DNA of 33,829 bases from Halioglobus sp. (GTDB taxonomy: Bacteria > Pseudomonadota > Gammaproteobacteria > Pseudomonadales > Halieaceae): positions 1 through 33,829 of the forward strand of contig JAGRIE010000041.1 of assembly GCA_020443425.1 (NCBI GenBank), given 5' to 3'. Below, one piece after another: positions 1-7,149 of the stretch. A program made the position numbers and the translations under genes. Below the pieces are notes generated by a model. The model was given only the letters and a program-made list of their open reading frames with translations, made no database searches and was not told where the DNA came from. Within the stretch, counting starts at the first letter, position 1; each line of letters starts with the position of its first letter.

Positions 1-1
1 G

Positions 2-523
2 ATCGATATTCAGGAATGTGTCCTCAGTGGTGGCTGGGAGGCACTGGAAATGGACAGCATTGACTTACTGGTGGGAGCTCCCGCGCCGGTACCATTGCAA
101 AAGGGCTTCCGAGCATTGCCCATCGCGCCTGCGGATATGGTGTTAGTGGCTGCGGCCAGTCATCCTCTTGCGGGCCTCGCGCACGATCCCCGCACTATCG
201 CCGAGCAGTTACCCCACTATCGACGCATCGTAACCCACGATACAGCCAAGCATAGTGTTATGCGGGCAGCGGGATTAACCACAGGGAAACAGGTGCTCTA
301 TGTGCAAACCATGGAACAAAAAATACAGGCGCAATTGGCGGGACTGGGCGTCGGTCATTTGCCGCAAAAATTCATTCAGATGTATCTGGAGAGCGGCGCG
401 CTGGTGAAACTGACCACCGAAGCGCGGACTACTGAAAACCTGGAATACTATATGGCCTGGAAAATCAGTAATAAGGGCAAGGCATTAAAACGACTCACCC
501 AACTATTGAACGACGCCTTTTAG
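2..523 (+). CDS. LysR-family transcriptional regulator, C-terminal part (5'-truncated by window edge)
   Basis: The reading frame is open from base 2 to the TAG at 521-523, so the gene begins upstream of the window; the first internal ATG at 50 is not its start. About 173 residues are visible. They look like the effector-binding (periplasmic-binding-like) half of a LysR regulator: a GGWEALEMDSIDLLVGA stretch near the window start, an HPLAG loop, then a region ending in KALKRLTQLLNDAF. The N-terminal winged-helix DNA-binding domain is outside the window, so the family rests on the effector domain alone. The effector and target are unknown. The base composition is lower in GC than the core genes to the right, and the gene lies just outside the left guaA-derived repeat at 580. 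It may therefore belong to a neighbouring accessory segment. Confidence 0.8.
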   Translation: MDIQECVLSGGWEALEMDSIDLLVGAPAPVPLQKGFRALPIAPADMVLVAAASHPLAGLAHDPRTIAEQLPHYRRIVTHDTAKHSVMRAAGLTTGKQVLYVQTMEQKIQAQLAGLGVGHLPQKFIQMYLESGALVKLTTEARTTENLEYYMAWKISNKGKALKRLTQLLNDAF

Positions 524-579
524 CGATCAGTTTTTCCGAGTAAAAAAAGCGGCGACAGACTTTGCCAGTGAGCAGCCGT

Positions 580-607
580 CGTTACCAGCTCACTCCCACT
601 CGATTGT
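580..607 (-). repeat. Displaced copy of the guaA 3' end (attachment-site-like direct repeat, left copy)
   Basis: Positions 580-607 match 7122-7149 at 26 of 28 bases in the same orientation, with 22 consecutive identical bases at 580-601. Read on the minus strand the segment encodes T-I-E-W-E followed by TGA, exactly the last five codons and stop of guaA, plus 10 bases beyond the stop. The two differences fall in third codon positions and are synonymous. Homology stops abruptly on both sides. The guaA 3' end is a known integration site for genomic islands, so I read this as an att site left by site-specific integration. Confidence 0.75.
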
Positions 608-720
608 AAATAAGCAGGTTTTATCTTTTATTTTCAATAGGTTATTTTCCTGATAAACAGTAATACCATGAAAAATACCATGCTCAGTAATTTCTTCAAA
701 AATCCACAATCGTTGCCACC

Positions 721-1968
721 TTATAATTTCAATGCCGCCTGTAGATCCTCGTGTTCGAATGCACTGGCCATGCGTGCTATCTCAGCACGCTTGGCTCCGA
801 CTTCTGCTGCTACTGCCTGCCAGGTGCGTGTCACCTCTGCCACTTCACGGATAATTGTGTGTACCTGTTTGGCACTGAGTCCAAAATAACCAGCCGTTTC
901 CTGCAGCAGTTCCACCGAGCAAGTGCCTTCATCAAGGTCGATATTCGTAGTCAGAATTCGCGCCTTCACATCCACCGGCGTCGGATTGAGATCATAGGCA
1001 GGCGAAAGCACCCAACCATCCTGCCCTGACCACAGGAACCCGTGGTTGCGCAAGTGATCGTCAACGTTGGACACCAGAACATTGAACACCACTCGGCGAT
1101 AAAGCTGCCGCGCGTCTCCTTTGGCTTGGGCACCATGCGCAGTCAAAGCATCTACCAGTTCGGGGTAACTGCCTCGTTCACCATCCTGTGATCCTGTCAT
1201 CGACATCGCAGACAGAAAGGGAATACGCCAATCGTTGTCCCGATCAAAACGACGTGACAACAGCACCGGTTTTCCGGCAACTTGCAGCAGCTCATGCTTG
1301 GGTGTTTGTATACCCGCCCGCTCCGCCAGCCTGAGCGCGATTTCTTCCCAGGTTTCAATGCTGTAGTCGTCGGACTCCTTGGGGAATTTTGCGATCGACA
1401 GATGGCCATGCTGATCGATCACGGATGCTTTAGGCCGGGCACCACCCAGTGATGACCCCGGTGCGAATATCAACTGCAGATCATCGTCCGTCTCCTCGTC
1501 ACGCTCTATCCGTTCAGTGATCTGAAGCAGACGACCCAGCTCAATAAGCGCAGGGACTCCGTGACGTACGGGTGACTGAAATACCTCCTCACCGCGCCAC
1601 CGAAACCTGAGTGCACCGAGACGGGTCACATCTGCCACACCAAGCAGATAATGCAGTTCCCCCAGCGTACGCACCTGCCGTCCCTCGCGTTGCGCCAGAA
1701 GTCGTTCAGCACGCTGCATCAGGCGCCTGCCCCAGGTATCCGGTGCCGAGTCACCAATCGACCCGAATATGGGCTGCCCCGCCACCGGCGGGAATGTCCC
1801 TGCAGTCAGCGTCAGTGCCGGCTCGATCGAAAACCGGTTCGCATCTCCAAGCCAGGCCTCATCATATTCAAAGGTAACGGTCTCTCCCCGGCGTGATGCC
1901 TGCCGATGAAGTATTCCCAGAGGACGTACCTGACCTTCCAGATCAATATGGACCTCAACGTCAGTCAT
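721..1968 (-). CDS. hipA: HipA-type serine/threonine kinase toxin
   Basis: A 415-residue protein of the HipA family, kinases that phosphorylate targets such as glutamyl-tRNA synthetase and cause growth arrest or persistence. Visible family features are an N-terminal coupling domain (about 1-110), the nucleotide-binding GGARPKA motif at 175-181 preceded by two serines in the loop where HipA autophosphorylates, a lysine in AKFPKE near 194, the catalytic SNVDDHLRN motif at about 300-308, and YDL near 325. All key residues appear intact, so an active kinase is likely. The start at 1968 was chosen because the ATG overlaps the hipB stop by 8 nt; extending upstream would run into hipB. The gene sits 113 nt inside the left guaA-derived repeat. 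The actual target is unknown. Confidence 0.88.
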   Translation of the reverse strand: MTDVEVHIDLEGQVRPLGILHRQASRRGETVTFEYDEAWLGDANRFSIEPALTLTAGTFPPVAGQPIFGSIGDSAPDTWGRRLMQRAERLLAQREGRQVRTLGELHYLLGVADVTRLGALRFRWRGEEVFQSPVRHGVPALIELGRLLQITERIERDEETDDDLQLIFAPGSSLGGARPKASVIDQHGHLSIAKFPKESDDYSIETWEEIALRLAERAGIQTPKHELLQVAGKPVLLSRRFDRDNDWRIPFLSAMSMTGSQDGERGSYPELVDALTAHGAQAKGDARQLYRRVVFNVLVSNVDDHLRNHGFLWSGQDGWVLSPAYDLNPTPVDVKARILTTNIDLDEGTCSVELLQETAGYFGLSAKQVHTIIREVAEVTRTWQAVAAEVGAKRAEIARMASAFEHEDLQAALKL

Positions 1969-2317
1969 CTGATTGCTTCCTGCGCTTCGTCGACATACGC
2001 ACACGCTGGGGCAGTTCCCCGGAAGACAACGAACGTCCGATTTCATCATGGGCGGGATCTGCGAGCTGATCCAGCCTGTCCAGCAAGCCCAGCGACTGCA
2101 GCACAGCAGCATAAATCCCCATACTCACACCCGGATCGCCCGCCTCAACCCGTTGCAGGGTTGCCCGGCTGGTAAAGGCCCGCTCTGCTACCACTGCCAT
2201 GGTCAATCGGCGGCGCTGCCGGGCTTCACGGAGATCGGCACCCAGCTTTCGCAAGACTCGCCTTACTGCGGAGGACGGAATATGCGGCTTTGGCATAAAG
2301 TAACATTCATAAGACAC
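1961..2317 (-). CDS. hipB: HipB-like helix-turn-helix antitoxin/repressor
   Basis: A 118-residue small XRE-type DNA-binding protein directly upstream of hipA and overlapping it by 8 nt, the usual antitoxin-first, translationally coupled order. The helix-turn-helix lies around residues 25-75, including LREARQRRRLTMAVVAERAFTS and a TLQRVEAGDPGVS recognition segment; it continues into AAVLQSLGLLDRL, which is typical of HipB-like proteins. The C-terminus is basic. The frame opens with a GTG at 2317; an ATG at 2296 (MPKPHIP) is an alternative, and neither has a good Shine-Dalgarno sequence. It should neutralise HipA and repress the operon through the inverted repeat at 2326-2353. The functional link is inferred from family and gene arrangement. 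Confidence 0.82.
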   Translation of the reverse strand: MSYECYFMPKPHIPSSAVRRVLRKLGADLREARQRRRLTMAVVAERAFTSRATLQRVEAGDPGVSMGIYAAVLQSLGLLDRLDQLADPAHDEIGRSLSSGELPQRVRMSTKRRKQSDD

Positions 2318-2325
2318 TAAATGAT

Positions 2326-2353
2326 ATTAATGTAGCATGAATAATACATTAAT
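2326..2353. promoter_or_regulatory. Candidate HipB operator (inverted repeat upstream of hipB)
   Basis: A perfect 9-bp inverted repeat, ATTAATGTA and TACATTAAT, separated by 10 bases, lies 9 bases upstream of the hipB GTG start in AT-rich DNA. HipB proteins bind as dimers to inverted repeats of similar arm-spacer-arm layout in front of their own operon. The site is in the right place to overlap the promoter. The symmetry is seen directly; the role as operator is inference. Confidence 0.5.
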
Positions 2354-2611
2354 CAATAATTCTTCTTTAATAAATGTGACCATCACAAAGGAATAAGGTG
2401 ACGCCACCCTTGGTTGTTGGTGGACCAAGCAGGAAAACCCGGGCCAGAGAGTTTGGTGAAGTCGCACATATGAAATTCTCAAATCACTATAGCCAGCGAG
2501 TGATTACGTTGACCCAAAATCTGGGGGCATACTGCCACTGTTGCGGACCCGCCGTAACCGATTATGTGGTGCGTGGGTTGATAAGTCTGCCTGGCAGGCA
2601 ACGGCTGACCG
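2354..2611. other. Intergenic region between hipB and the DUF1254 gene, no convincing gene
   Basis: The 258 bases hold an AT-rich part next to the hipB operator, including TGTGA-N3-TCACA at 2375-2387, and then a GC-richer part. An open frame on the plus strand (2398-2655) starts at a GTG and overlaps the 3' end of the DUF1254 gene. Its translation is not recognisable and has no Shine-Dalgarno sequence, so I do not call it. A GCCT-GGC-AGGC palindrome near 2590 lacks a T-tract. Confidence 0.4.
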
Positions 2612-4153
2612 CTAACGCTGCAATTCGAGATCTCCCGGTCGCCACGTCTGGTTGAACCAGGGCTCCAGAGGACCATAGAGTCTCACAGCGGCGTTGTAGC
2701 CCTTGCCGGGCCAGGTCTGCACCCAGTTATTTTCATGACCCGTCGGCGCCTCGGGGCCGAACCAGACGGTAACACCCCCATCCGGGTTCAACTCTACGCC
2801 AGGCAGCGTGCTATCGATGCCTGCCAGCTTCTGGTCGGTAGGCAGCAGCGAACGGGTCTGATTGTCATAGGCGGTAAAGGACCAAAAATTCTTCGCCGGA
2901 ATCGGTCCCGGCAGAGTGACCTTGTAGGTGCGGCTGCCATCCAGATATGCGCCACTCGAGTCACGCACGGTAATGGCATAAGCAGAACCGGTACCCGGCC
3001 GCGATTCAGTCATCGCCGGCGTGATGCCCGTCGCGTAATAAAAGAACATCATCCGCGCATCGAGAAGTCGTTCGGCACCATTAAGGAAACGATAACTGCC
3101 GCCGACGAACGGCGTAAACCATTGCCGATTTTGGTAGATTCGGGTTTGTGGATCGCGGGAGGCGAACAGGTTCGCACGAGCTATCGCGTTGCCCACCGCC
3201 ACCGCGTCGGTAAGAATTTTCTTCATCCGGGTATCGGGCGCGAACGGCTGCCCCTTACGGATACCAATTGACGCATAGAGGCCCACGGTATCCGGATCTA
3301 CCCAGTCCGCAGGCTCGTTCTGCACCACGGCGTTCAACTCATCGTAGTAACCAAAATCGTTGGCACTGATGGTGTTGAACTTAACGCCCGAAATGTTCAC
3401 GACCTGAGTTTCAGGTGGACTGGCTGCCTTGGACAGAGGAAAGATCGCGGCATTGGCCTTGACGTTCGCAACCGCTGCTGCGATGTCGCCCTTCTCCACG
3501 AAGGCACGATAGAACAACAGCATTCTGTTGGTGCGTGGTTTCGCGACGTGATAGCCCGTAGCCGGCACGGCACCCTTGTAGCCGGGCGGCACGAGCAGGT
3601 AGTCCCCGCCCGCACCCTTATCCGGACCGGTCAGGCCCACATCGGTCACCCAGCGGAAATCGGCGTCATCAACAGGCCCGAGTACACGCGGTGGCACCCG
3701 CACCACCATCGGCCCGTTGCCAACGTCGATACACTGCACCACATACACAGTGGTCGTATTCGCCGTCAGGAAGAGCGAGCGGGCATCCATGAGATTCTCG
3801 GTAATGCCGACACCCTGATTTAGTTTGATGCCCGCCTCTTCGAAACCCTTACACAGCGCGTAAATCGAGGTCGCCGATATGCCCCTGGTGAAAGCATCGA
3901 CACCGCGGCCAAAGTCGAGCTGGTCGTACGCTTTCTCAACTGTTGCCGCATCGGGCGCACCGTCTTTGAAGTGCAACGTGCCGATGCGGGTTTCAACCGT
4001 GTCGGGCGTCGTGATCTTGGCCGGCACATCAGGCGCGTACTTTGGCGGCGCGGAAGACGAGCCGCCTTGGGTCTGTGATTCCGCAGCCACCGCGGTGAGT
4101 CCAACCACCCCGATCAAAACAACACAGACAAGATTTTTAAATATTTTTTCCAT
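2612..4153 (-). CDS. Periplasmic DUF1254/DUF1214 domain protein (second of tandem pair)
   Basis: A 513-residue secreted protein. It has a signal peptide (MEKIFKNLVCVVLIGVVGLT, cleavage near AVAA), then an N-terminal DUF1254-like region (about 40-190; VETRIGTLHFKDG, LFLTANTTTVY) and a C-terminal DUF1214-like region (about 370-513; FWSFTAYDNQTRSLL, NNWVQTWPGKGYN, RLYGPLEPWF). The length suits two-domain members of this family, whose biochemical function is not established. The ATG at 4153 is preferred over the frame opening at 4180 because GAGACAGG precedes it and the signal peptide begins there. It follows its paralogue (4240-5772) by 86 nt on the same strand, so the two are probably co-transcribed. 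Both lie divergent from an AraC-type regulator, a plausible controller. Confidence 0.85.
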   Translation of the reverse strand: MEKIFKNLVCVVLIGVVGLTAVAAESQTQGGSSSAPPKYAPDVPAKITTPDTVETRIGTLHFKDGAPDAATVEKAYDQLDFGRGVDAFTRGISATSIYALCKGFEEAGIKLNQGVGITENLMDARSLFLTANTTTVYVVQCIDVGNGPMVVRVPPRVLGPVDDADFRWVTDVGLTGPDKGAGGDYLLVPPGYKGAVPATGYHVAKPRTNRMLLFYRAFVEKGDIAAAVANVKANAAIFPLSKAASPPETQVVNISGVKFNTISANDFGYYDELNAVVQNEPADWVDPDTVGLYASIGIRKGQPFAPDTRMKKILTDAVAVGNAIARANLFASRDPQTRIYQNRQWFTPFVGGSYRFLNGAERLLDARMMFFYYATGITPAMTESRPGTGSAYAITVRDSSGAYLDGSRTYKVTLPGPIPAKNFWSFTAYDNQTRSLLPTDQKLAGIDSTLPGVELNPDGGVTVWFGPEAPTGHENNWVQTWPGKGYNAAVRLYGPLEPWFNQTWRPGDLELQR

Positions 4154-4239
4154 GAACCTGTCTCTTTCAATTTTGCGCAAATGACGTGACTACTTCACCC
4201 CAAGACAATTAATAAAGGGCAAATATTAAGGGGCGCTAT

Positions 4240-5772
4240 TCAGGGTTGCAGCTCGATTTCCCCAGGACGCCAGCTCTTGTCAAACCAGGGCTCAAGCGCA
4301 CCGTACATGCGCAGCACGACATTCCAACCATTACCGGGAACAGTCTGCACCCAGTTGCTTTCCTTACCGGTCGGTGCCTTCGGTCCAAAGTAGACATCGA
4401 TTGATCCATCCGCGTTTGTCTTAAGCCCCTTCGTCTGGCTGCTCATGCTCGGGAAGCGCTGGTCAGTCTGGATCTGGGAACGTGTTTGGTCGCTATAGAG
4501 GATCAATGACCAAAAATCCTTCACCGGGACATTTGGCGGCAGGTGCAGCCGGTAGTTCTTGCCGCCGTCCAGCGGCTTGCCTTTCGCGTCGCGCGCGGTC
4601 CAAGCGTACTGAGACCCCTTGCCGATCAGTTTCTCTTCCATCGCCGGTGTGACAAGGATGGCAAGGTAGTAGTAAAAGGTCGCCGCATCAAAATCAGCAA
4701 CGCCTGGCGCCGCCAGGAAGTTGTAGCCACCGGTGAAGCCCAGCTGCCAGTTGCTGTCATCGTAGTAGTAGGCCGCCCGGTCGCGCGTATGGAACAGGAC
4801 GTTGCGCGCCGTGGCTTCGCCGACTACCGCCGCCTCCGTCAGGATTTTCTTCATCCGTGCGTCGGGAGTGAAAGGCTTGCCCTTCTGGATACCGACAGAC
4901 TGAAAGAAACCGAGGGTAACCGGGTCGAGTGAATCGCTCGGCTCCTGCTGAACCACCTGATTCAGCAGCTCCCAGAATTGATAGTTGGTCGGGAAGACTG
5001 TGTTAAAGGGCTTGCCCGACATGTTCACGACCTTGAGCGGCGGATGCGGCTTTCCCGCATCGGCCAACGGATAGATCTTCGTGAATTTCTTGACAAGATC
5101 GACACCCGGCTTAGGATTGCCGTCCACCAAAAAACTGCGCCACGGCACCCACAGTCCATACGTGGGCGACTGAACCTCGTAATAGCCGCCTGGCACCTTG
5201 CCTTTGTAGCCCGGCGGCAGAAACAGGTACTTCCCTCCCTCGCCCTTGTCCGGCCCGGTCACACCGACGTCAACTACCCAGCGTTGCCACATGTCATTGG
5301 CCGTCCCCAGCACCTTCGGGGGTACCTCAAGCACGATCGGCCCGTCGGAGAGATCGAGCCACACCCAGCTGTACACCGTGTTGTCGTTGCCGGTGAGAAT
5401 GATGGAACGTGAATCCGTCAGTTCCTCATAGATCGGCAACACCGTATTTGCCGGGCCCAGCGTCTGGAATGCCTCGCGATTGGCCACCTGGCTCACCGCC
5501 GGCATGCCAAGCAGGAAAGCCTGTACCGCACGCTGGAAGTCGAGGTTATCCCAAAGCTTTTCAGACGTGGCCTCGTCCGGAAAACCATCGAAGAAACGCA
5601 AAGTGCCGATACGGGTATCAACGCTGTCCGGTGCTGCGATGCCGGGAGGCACCGGCGTCGAGTATTTATAATTCGGGTTGGCAGGTTCGCCGGAAAGGGC
5701 CTGAGCGCTAGCAGCAGGCACAGCAGCGGCCAGCACTGCGCACAAAGCAAAGTTAGTTAGTTGGTTGGACAT
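4240..5772 (-). CDS. Periplasmic DUF1254/DUF1214 domain protein (first of tandem pair)
   Basis: A 510-residue paralogue of the downstream gene. The signal peptide starts MSNQLTNFALCAVLAAAVPA and ends at ASA-QA. The DUF1254-like region carries VDTRIGTLRFFDGFPDE and a TGNDNTVYSWVWLDL segment; the DUF1214-like region carries FWSLILYSDQTRSQIQ, NWVQTVPGNGWN and RMYGALEPWF. The shared motifs along the whole length indicate an ancient tandem duplication followed by clear divergence. The ATG at 5772 is chosen because AAGGAAAC lies just upstream and the signal peptide begins there; the frame itself opens at 5811. The role is unknown; secretion to the periplasm is the only firm prediction. Its promoter should lie in the 177-nt region shared with the divergent AraC-type gene. 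Confidence 0.85.
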   Translation of the reverse strand: MSNQLTNFALCAVLAAAVPAASAQALSGEPANPNYKYSTPVPPGIAAPDSVDTRIGTLRFFDGFPDEATSEKLWDNLDFQRAVQAFLLGMPAVSQVANREAFQTLGPANTVLPIYEELTDSRSIILTGNDNTVYSWVWLDLSDGPIVLEVPPKVLGTANDMWQRWVVDVGVTGPDKGEGGKYLFLPPGYKGKVPGGYYEVQSPTYGLWVPWRSFLVDGNPKPGVDLVKKFTKIYPLADAGKPHPPLKVVNMSGKPFNTVFPTNYQFWELLNQVVQQEPSDSLDPVTLGFFQSVGIQKGKPFTPDARMKKILTEAAVVGEATARNVLFHTRDRAAYYYDDSNWQLGFTGGYNFLAAPGVADFDAATFYYYLAILVTPAMEEKLIGKGSQYAWTARDAKGKPLDGGKNYRLHLPPNVPVKDFWSLILYSDQTRSQIQTDQRFPSMSSQTKGLKTNADGSIDVYFGPKAPTGKESNWVQTVPGNGWNVVLRMYGALEPWFDKSWRPGEIELQP

Positions 5773-5885
5773 GTTATTTGTTTCCTTGTGGCTGGGCCTC
5801 TCGGCTGACAATACCCCCCCGATGATCAGCGCAAAGAGGTCGGTAAACAGCGGGTCTGAAGTTCGCTGTGCACTGCAAGTCTAGA

Positions 5886-5910
5886 AGATTTACCAAAATC
5901 TTGTTTACCA
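5886..5910. promoter_or_regulatory. Candidate regulator-binding repeats in the divergent region
   Basis: Between the divergent DUF1254 and AraC-type genes are two direct copies of TTTACCA (5889-5895 and 5904-5910, 15 nt apart). Overlapping them is an inverted pair AGATTT-ACCA-AAATCT at 5886-5901. Such repeats are possible sites for the adjacent AraC-type protein, which usually binds direct repeats. The repeats are short, so this is a weak candidate. Confidence 0.25.
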
Positions 5911-5949
5911 AGTACGGCCTTTAATTTATCTTTAACGGCCACAGTCAAA

Positions 5950-7032
5950 ATGCCTGACGCGGTAGATTCCTTCCATGCAGCTGGAGCCCCAGAAGTGAAG
6001 CCGGCCCCGACCCCGCCACCAAAGAAACCGGCTGGAGAACTGCGTGTGCCGATCGCCACGGTGGCTAGTGTCCCGGGCTTGCTTGCTGATGCCGGTGCAT
6101 GTGCCACAAGCACTGCAAAGGCTGCTGGCTTGGACCCGAACTGGTTCGGTGATCCGACCCAAACGCTCAGCTTCGAAGAAATCGGTAAATATTTGACCGA
6201 GTGTGTCCGTGTAACGCGCGATGACAGCTTCCCGTTTCGCCTCGGATTGGCCGAGGGTCTCACCGCGCTCACGGCCATCGGCTATTTAGCTCAGAATTCA
6301 GCCGACGTGCGCGCCGCGCTCACGAACCTGAGCAATCACGTTCACCACTTCGCCGGTGCAATCGAGGTCAAAGAGCAGGATGATCTGGCCTCCCTGGAGT
6401 ACTGGTTTCTGCTCCCGTGGGTCACGGGTGCCGGGTTGATTGCCGAGGCGGGGATGGGTATCGGGGTGTCCATCCTGCGGCAGTTGTGCGGTGCCGCCTG
6501 GAAGCCGATCGAGCTTCGGCTGACGCGGAGACGTCCGCTGGGGGCATCCGAATGGCAGCAGTGCGCGCAGGCTCCCGTGCAGTTCGGGGTAAAGCACAAC
6601 TTACTGGTGTTCTCGGCAAGAGATCTGGAGCATAGGCTCGACCGCGCCAACGCTGATTTCCAACACATCCTGCTGCAGCTTGTGGCAGAGACTAACGCCA
6701 ACCGCGGCGAGGACTTCGCCCGTCAGGTCTCTGCGGTCATCCGCGAAAGCCTGTTGGCCGGAGATGTATCTGCTCAGCAAATCGCCATTCGCTTATGCAT
6801 CAGCCCGAGAACCCTGCGGCGCCGCTTGAGCGGTCAGGGCACCAACTTTGAGACGCTCCAGGAGCAGACACGATTCGAGGTCGCCCGTGAACTGCTTGAG
6901 CACTCGACCGCCTCGATAACGCACATCGCCGATCTGCTGGGTTATGCGCACTCCAGCGCACTTTCCCGCGCTTTTCGGCGGTGGGCTGGATTGTCACCCC
7001 GCAACTATCGCAACAAGCTGCTAACTGACTGA
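5950..7032 (+). CDS. AraC-family transcriptional regulator (OruR/ArgR-like, arabinose-binding-domain type)
   Basis: A 360-residue regulator. After a proline-rich N-terminus (residues 14-30) comes the large ligand-binding domain typical of the OruR subgroup (about 33-220; GLLADAGACATSTAKAAGLDP, FPFRLGLAEGLTALTAIGYLA). A C-terminal double helix-turn-helix follows (about 255-357): SAQQIAIRLCISPRTLRRRL and ITHIADLLGYAHSSALSRAF, then the closing FRRWAGLSPRNYR signature. The start has no visible Shine-Dalgarno sequence, and the conserved part begins only near residue 32, so a later start is conceivable. It is divergent from the two DUF1254 genes across 177 nt and probably controls them. It ends 89 nt before the right guaA-derived repeat, the place where a guaA-integrated element would normally carry its integrase. 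The ligand is unknown. Confidence 0.88.
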   Translation: MPDAVDSFHAAGAPEVKPAPTPPPKKPAGELRVPIATVASVPGLLADAGACATSTAKAAGLDPNWFGDPTQTLSFEEIGKYLTECVRVTRDDSFPFRLGLAEGLTALTAIGYLAQNSADVRAALTNLSNHVHHFAGAIEVKEQDDLASLEYWFLLPWVTGAGLIAEAGMGIGVSILRQLCGAAWKPIELRLTRRRPLGASEWQQCAQAPVQFGVKHNLLVFSARDLEHRLDRANADFQHILLQLVAETNANRGEDFARQVSAVIRESLLAGDVSAQQIAIRLCISPRTLRRRLSGQGTNFETLQEQTRFEVARELLEHSTASITHIADLLGYAHSSALSRAFRRWAGLSPRNYRNKLLTD

Positions 7033-7121
7033 GAGTAGATTAAGCCCACTGAAGCTCGTCTGTTTTAGGCGCTGCAGAATCGGTCGTTTTTTACAGTGTC
7101 CCGGTGCAAAACATTGTTTGC

Positions 7122-7149
7122 CGTTACCAGCTCACTCCCACTCAATCGT
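7122..7149 (-). repeat. guaA 3' end, right copy of the direct repeat (attachment-site-like)
   Basis: This copy contains the real guaA stop codon (TGA, complement of 7132-7134), the preceding codons for T-I-E-W-E, and 10 bases downstream of the stop. It matches the left copy at 580-607. The guaA reading frame is complete, as expected when an element restores the gene end on integration. The identical core is 7122-7143. Confidence 0.75.

Larger units (their letters stand above)
580..7149. mobile_element. Putative integrase-less genomic island at the guaA 3' end
   Basis: The segment is bounded by direct repeats of the guaA tail (580-607, 7122-7149). It contains hipA, hipB, two DUF1254/DUF1214 genes and an AraC-type regulator. 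By eye its GC is lower than that of the flanking core genes. No integrase, excisionase, relaxase or transposase is recognisable inside. It could be a cis-mobilisable element using a related integrase in trans, a remnant whose integrase was lost, or one segment of a composite island continuing left of position 1. Positions 524-579 and 608-720 hold no credible gene; 608-720 is AT-rich. A short inverted repeat, GCAAA-N6-TTTGC, abuts the right repeat at 7106-7121 and could be an integrase arm site, though this is weak. Confidence 0.55.

Noticed and set aside
2375-2387. TGTGA and TCACA pair resembling a CRP site upstream of hipB
   Set aside because: The half-sites are 3 bases apart, whereas CRP-type sites need 6.
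2398-2655. 85-codon plus-strand frame between hipB and the DUF1254 gene
   Set aside because: There is no recognisable domain and no Shine-Dalgarno sequence, and it overlaps the 3' end of a conserved gene. The two Cys in CHCC alone do not support a zinc-finger call.
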